From NCBI GenBank assembly GCA_933822405.4, contig CAKOGP040001847.1:124001-188000 (forward strand): a DNA stretch of 64,000 bases, in the 5' to 3' direction. Below the pieces are notes generated by a model that worked only from the letters and a program-made list of their open reading frames with translations, had not been told where the DNA came from and made no database searches. This DNA comes from Cylindrotheca closterium (lineage: Eukaryota; Bacillariophyta; Bacillariophyceae; Bacillariales; Bacillariaceae). Both the position numbers and the translations under genes were made by a program. Below, one piece after another: positions 60,133 to 64,000 of this stretch. Within the stretch, counting starts at the first letter, position 1. The number at the start of each line of letters is the position of its first letter.

Positions 60133-62195
60133 TGTGCACTGGATTTGATTGATTGAATGAATGAATATGATCTCACTTGCAATGCTCACAAATTCCTTTT
60201 TATGCTTTTGCAAAATTTGACACCTCATATCGCACATCATAAATAATGTGATGTGTGAAAACGATCGACTTCTTTGACTACTAGCACCAATCAGATCGGT
60301 TCAGTGTTGAAATTTTACGCATCGTTTCATCATCACCTATTCGAAATGGATGCGCAAACGATGCATTCATCGTGTCAATCTGCCTTGACAAAATCTGCAA
60401 CGGCAAGGCAAAGCGCTACAGCCAGCAATTCGATCTCCTCTCTTTCTGGACTGAAACAGTGCCAAGGTGAAACAGCATGATGATGCCTCAGTGTGTGTGT
60501 CGAATTTTTTTGTTCCACCCGCCCAGGAGTCATTTCCATCCGTTAGTATTAGTCGCAGTAGTCGGCCCAAAGCATACTTTCAAGAAAAAATTAAACCACG
60601 CATGGCTATTTGAACATTTTATTTTAATAGTTGACGATGATGATGAACCTCTTGCGTCCCTTCCATTATGGAGGGCTTCGTCCCTTCAAACCTTAGGACT
60701 CTAAATGATCCAAGAACAGCACCAACTTAGGTTGATTTTGATATGAAATTCCAGATAAGTCCTTTCGGAAGAAAACGAGGAGCTATGCAAACGGTCACGC
60801 GGAGAACAATTGAAAACCTGCCGAAAACGTGCTCAAAGTATCGCTGATCTAGTCTTGGCCGTTTCTAAACTGGTTCCTTCAATTTTACTTTTCTCACATC
60901 CCAAATGCTCACAAAATCAAAGCAGAGGCTTTATTTTGTCACGAGAGCTACTCCTTTAAGGAGAGCTACTCGAATGTTCATTCGACCTCTACCGTGCTTC
61001 GATTGCAATAAAGGGCCTCATTTTGGGGCTGACATGCAAGAGTACTGCTGCGACACCAACTCTTGGAGTATTTGGCTGAGAGTTTTGGCGTGCAGCAGGT
61101 GAGTGCGTAAGTCGTCTGAACACCAATACACAACACACATACTTCTTTGGCTGGGGGAGAACCCCGTAAGTGATATCCCAAAGAGAGAGAGAGAGAATTT
61201 TCTGGCTCTCCGGTTCCTGCTTCAGCTCCACGTGGGAGCTGTCGTTTGATTTTGACTGTGCATGATGTGAAGGGAATAAGGCATATAAAGTATGATGTGC
61301 AAACTTTCCTTGAACGATTGTGATCGTTCTAAAGAGAGCAACCCCATAGTAATGGTGGTGCTTCTCAAATCCAGAACACATACTATTCTTTGGCTGGGGG
61401 AACCCCGTAAGCGATATCCCAAAGAGAGAGCATAACTGGCATTGAGCTATCTCTCCGGTCCGCTTCAGCTCCACGTGTGGAGCTGTCTTTTGTTTTTGAC
61501 TGTGTATGTGAAGAAGAAAAAAAAGGCAAACATGCTGGCCTTAACAAGTGTGTGCAAACGTTCCCTGAAAGATGCTGATCCTTAAAACGAGTGCCACCGG
61601 TGATGGGGCCTTTGCTACAACGCGTATATGAAAGTATAGTTGGAGTGCGACTGGAGCATCTGGGAGCTTTGCGTATAGCCTGTACGCATAACGTTCTGTG
61701 AACGATGCGGAAAAGAGAGCAACCGCTATGACGGTGCCTCTGCTGCAACACGAATATGAAATTTTAGTTGCAGTGGGCGAGTTCATAAATACAACAATCA
61801 ATCACACACTGGAATCAGGAAGGATGCAAACTCTGGATGAGAAAAAACAAGTTTCTAAGATGAAACATTTAGTATTGATTGATGATATGAGGGACAAGTA
61901 CGAATAAGATTGCGTTTCAATCAGATGCACATGACTGACTCATTCCAATGTTCACCATGGATAAGACTTTACTAGACAATCAGCTAAAGCCATCAAAATA
62001 GAATAGATTGTATAGTCGACTCTTCAAAATCTATTGCCCCGCATTCACATACTGTATTCATGTTTTTGGATTTGATTGATTCAGGATTCACTTATTCCGT
62101 TCACGTACTGCCCAGCTAAAAGTAAAATTATTGCTATGGTGGCTACTCTAGGATTGAAGGCTATGATAGTGGTATTGAGGAACACTGCATTTTAT
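60133..62195. other. Long gene-poor region
   Basis: About 2.06 kb between the BTB gene start and the stop of the GST-like gene. The left side must hold the BTB promoter. The stretch at 61140-61760 carries tandem repeats (separate entry). Open frames here follow the repeats rather than any protein domain. I see no convincing gene. Confidence 0.45.
61140..61760. repeat. Tandem repeat of about 243 bp, two clear units and a partial third
   Basis: Unit landmarks recur with a spacing of 243 to 255 bases: CTTTGGCTGGGGG at 61145 and 61388, CAGCTCCACGTG at 61223 and 61466, GTGCAAAC at 61297 and 61552. A part of the unit (AAGAGAGCAACC, then TGCTACAACGCG/TGCTGCAACACG) returns near 61610 and 61725-61750. 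Inside the unit, the segment from CTTTGG to CCAAAG can fold on itself, and the E-box-like AGCTCCACGTGGGAGCT is palindromic. Confidence 0.75.
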
Positions 62196-63872
62196 TTAGC
62201 TCAGGCTACTAATCGCCCAGTTCAAGTATGCTCGTAGGTATCGGCCAGAGGCCAAGGGCAAATCTCTTGGAACTCCGACTCGGTCTCGGACGTAGCATAT
62301 ACTTGAAAGGACACCTGCCAAATGCTCTCGGGGTACTGATTCTTTCAACATTTGAGCCAGTGCGGCATCGGGAAGTCCATCTTGATCGGTTTCTTTCAGA
62401 GCCATGCAGACAATTCGCAGGGCCACATCCACCGAAGGAACAATGGCGTCATCAAACTCGGCGTATGGGTCTGCCAATTCCGCACCAAATGTCTTGCGTG
62501 GATTGCGGGCTCCTTCTGGTCCACCACGGGCGGCGAAATTGGCGACCTTGACTCCGTTCCCGGCCAGTTTCCAAGCCGCCATGAGACGACAAGCTTTCTG
62601 CATAACAGCGGGGTCCACTGACTCGTAGGCTCCATTCGCATCGGGCTGAAGATCCATGGATTCGAGGACTGGCACTGGAAGAGGGGGTCCCTTGTACAGT
62701 GGCTGGAGCTCGTCATCATGAGACAGTGGCAGGCTCCAGGACCCATCTTCGCCCAAAATGTTCCGCGACATCTTCTCTTGGTCGTCGACGAATCCACCGT
62801 CATAGCCAGGACCGTATTGTGGAGGAATGTTCTTGATTGTATTGTAATGGTCTGCCGCAAATGCCAAGAAATATTCCCGTTTGGCAAAGGCTTCTAACCA
62901 ATTGTTTAGTCCATCCAACTTCCACTTGGGGTCTCGCAAGTTGAGACCCTTCCAATACGCGCAGCTGGCCAACATTCGTTCCACGTGGGACACAAAGACA
63001 AAGTCAATCATGGTTGGGTAATCATTGTCAAAGAACCATGGCCCGTTGGTCTTTTTCAGTTCAGCATCGACTGTTTTCAGACAGTCCATGAAACTTTGCA
63101 TGGAACCCGACATGCCGCCGCCACCACCACCTTTTCCGCCCATTAGCCGTGCCAAGGCACCTCCTCCCATTTCGGGTCGGAACATGAATGTGCACCACCA
63201 GCTAAACAATTCTCTTTCTAATCTTGCTAGCTGTTCATAACGCTTCATATCTGCGTCATTTTGTGGTAACATTGGCTTGTAGCCATCTTTAGGTGGGTGC
63301 CACTTATCCAGCAATTCCATAATGACGGAACTTTCCGTAATGATTTGACCATTGACTTCGATTGCTGGCAACAGGCCACTTGGGACCTTTTGCAAGAATT
63401 CTCGTGGCTTGTCACCATAGGATCGCATAGGTACGAGACCAATTTTGATGGGAATTTGCTTCTCTTCGATGAGCAACATGGTCTTTTGACAGTAAGGGCA
63501 CCAACCAGCATGATCACGGTACAGTGTGATTTGAGGATCAGCATCCGATTGAAATTTGCGCAATTTGTTCTGAACGTGCGGTGATCCCTTTCCATCAGCC
63601 CGAAGCTTGATTTGCTCATTCAATGCTCGACCCACAGGAGTCTCTCCCACATCGGATTGCAGTGTTTCCCATGACGGAACCGTAGTGGCAGTGCTTGTGG
63701 ATGACATGCTGCTACTGCTGCTGCTGCTGCTGCTTCTGCTGTGGAGTACTCCTTGCTGGAAAGATGAGGATGGAAAAAGTGTCTTTCTTGAAGACGTTGT
63801 AGTCGATGATGAAGAAGTAAAGCCGTAAGCCGCAGTGACGAGAGTTGTTAAGCCGACTATCGATAGTTTCAT
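62196..63872 (-). CDS. Plastid-targeted glutathione S-transferase-like protein
   Basis: A protein of 558 residues from the ATG at 63872 (MKLSIVGLTTLVTA). The leader is a signal peptide ending AAYG followed by Phe (ASAF-type), then a Ser-rich transit stretch with a long Ser run. Residues 115-195 are a thioredoxin-fold GST N-terminal domain: ITLYRDHAGWCPYCQKTML (with a CPYC redox motif), VPSGLLPAIEV and the glutathione-site segment ITESSVIMELLD. Residues 215-350 are a helical GST C-terminal domain (NGPWFFDNDYPTMIDFVFVSHVERML). The last 190 residues, from about 365 on, are an extra helical domain I do not recognise (CRLMAAWKLAGNGVKVANFAARGG, then PSVDVALRIVCMAL). Roles in redox or glutathione-conjugate chemistry in the plastid are inferred. 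Confidence 0.83.
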   Translation of the reverse strand: MKLSIVGLTTLVTAAYGFTSSSSTTTSSRKTLFPSSSFQQGVLHSRSSSSSSSSSMSSTSTATTVPSWETLQSDVGETPVGRALNEQIKLRADGKGSPHVQNKLRKFQSDADPQITLYRDHAGWCPYCQKTMLLIEEKQIPIKIGLVPMRSYGDKPREFLQKVPSGLLPAIEVNGQIITESSVIMELLDKWHPPKDGYKPMLPQNDADMKRYEQLARLERELFSWWCTFMFRPEMGGGALARLMGGKGGGGGGMSGSMQSFMDCLKTVDAELKKTNGPWFFDNDYPTMIDFVFVSHVERMLASCAYWKGLNLRDPKWKLDGLNNWLEAFAKREYFLAFAADHYNTIKNIPPQYGPGYDGGFVDDQEKMSRNILGEDGSWSLPLSHDDELQPLYKGPPLPVPVLESMDLQPDANGAYESVDPAVMQKACRLMAAWKLAGNGVKVANFAARGGPEGARNPRKTFGAELADPYAEFDDAIVPSVDVALRIVCMALKETDQDGLPDAALAQMLKESVPREHLAGVLSSICYVRDRVGVPRDLPLASGRYLRAYLNWAISSLS

Positions 63873-64000
63873 GATTGGCACCTGGTGCGTCTTGATGATT
63901 CGAGAGACGATGTGGTGCTTTGCCACCATGGTGAAGCGCGCAATGAATTTTGCAGATCGCAGAGATCCTTCGATGACGTCACCGCTAGCTAGCGACTGTA

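Noticed and set aside
60989..61474. Leftward frame of 161 codons with repeated peptides near 61140-61760
   Set aside because: The repeated peptides come from the tandem DNA repeat; frames shift between units, so coding is unlikely.
61140..61760. Possible CRISPR array
   Set aside because: The repeats are long (about 243 bases), few and imperfect, with no short direct repeats alternating with unique spacers, and the host is eukaryotic.
1..64000. tRNA, rRNA and other RNA genes
   Set aside because: I looked for cloverleaf landmarks and conserved rRNA stretches by eye and found none; a covariance-model scan would be needed to exclude them.

Overview
The window looks like nuclear DNA of a diatom, probably a pennate one. 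Several N-termini carry a signal peptide followed by an aromatic residue at the cleavage site (the ASAF-type signal for complex plastids). The domain repertoire is diatom-like (DUF6824, BspA-type LRR proteins, Ser/Thr/Pro-linker membrane proteins), and the few introns are short (83-136 bp) GT-AG introns. The species cannot be fixed from the sequence alone. Genes are dense, on both strands, and mostly single-exon.

Left part (1-30.6 kb), mostly housekeeping genes: the tail of an unidentified protein; a diatom hypothetical; a leucine-rich-repeat protein; a lumenal PsbP-like protein; a YeeE/YedE sulfur-compound permease (spliced); a membrane TPM-RING protein (spliced); a plastid hypothetical; a TPR-like protein; a methyltransferase-like protein with a duplicated N-terminal module; a possible mitochondrial protein (spliced); a SpoU/TrmH 2'-O-methyltransferase; mitochondrial ribosomal protein bL17; a DUF6824 protein; a MUS81 nuclease with unusual domain order (spliced); a dynactin p24-like protein; a BspA-like LRR protein; an amino-acid transporter; and a divergent pair of plastid proteins (parvulin PPIase and type I signal peptidase).

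Middle part (30.9-46.3 kb), accessory: a same-strand array of three intact genes (A 30925-33882, C 35980-38751, D 42418-45060) and one wrecked copy (B, about 34259-35790). They encode single-pass membrane proteins with a charged cytoplasmic tail, a conserved ectodomain, a Pro/Ser/Thr linker and tandem six-cysteine modules that resemble Link (hyaluronan-binding, C-type-lectin-fold) domains. C and D lie in a duplicated block of about 4.2 kb. Each copy of the block also carries a decayed, internally deleted fragment of an LRR gene related to the one at 1210-2724. This array is the best candidate for an undescribed surface-protein system.

Right part (46.9-64 kb): a small Ser/Thr-rich protein; a seven-helix receptor-like protein with a very long C-tail; a THOC7-like mRNA-export protein; an LRR receptor-like membrane protein (spliced); two tandem METTL24-like type II membrane proteins; a BTB/POZ protein; a 2-kb gene-free stretch with about 243-bp tandem repeats; and a plastid-targeted GST-like protein. 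The palindrome TACCGGTA occurs at least ten times across the window, always between genes.
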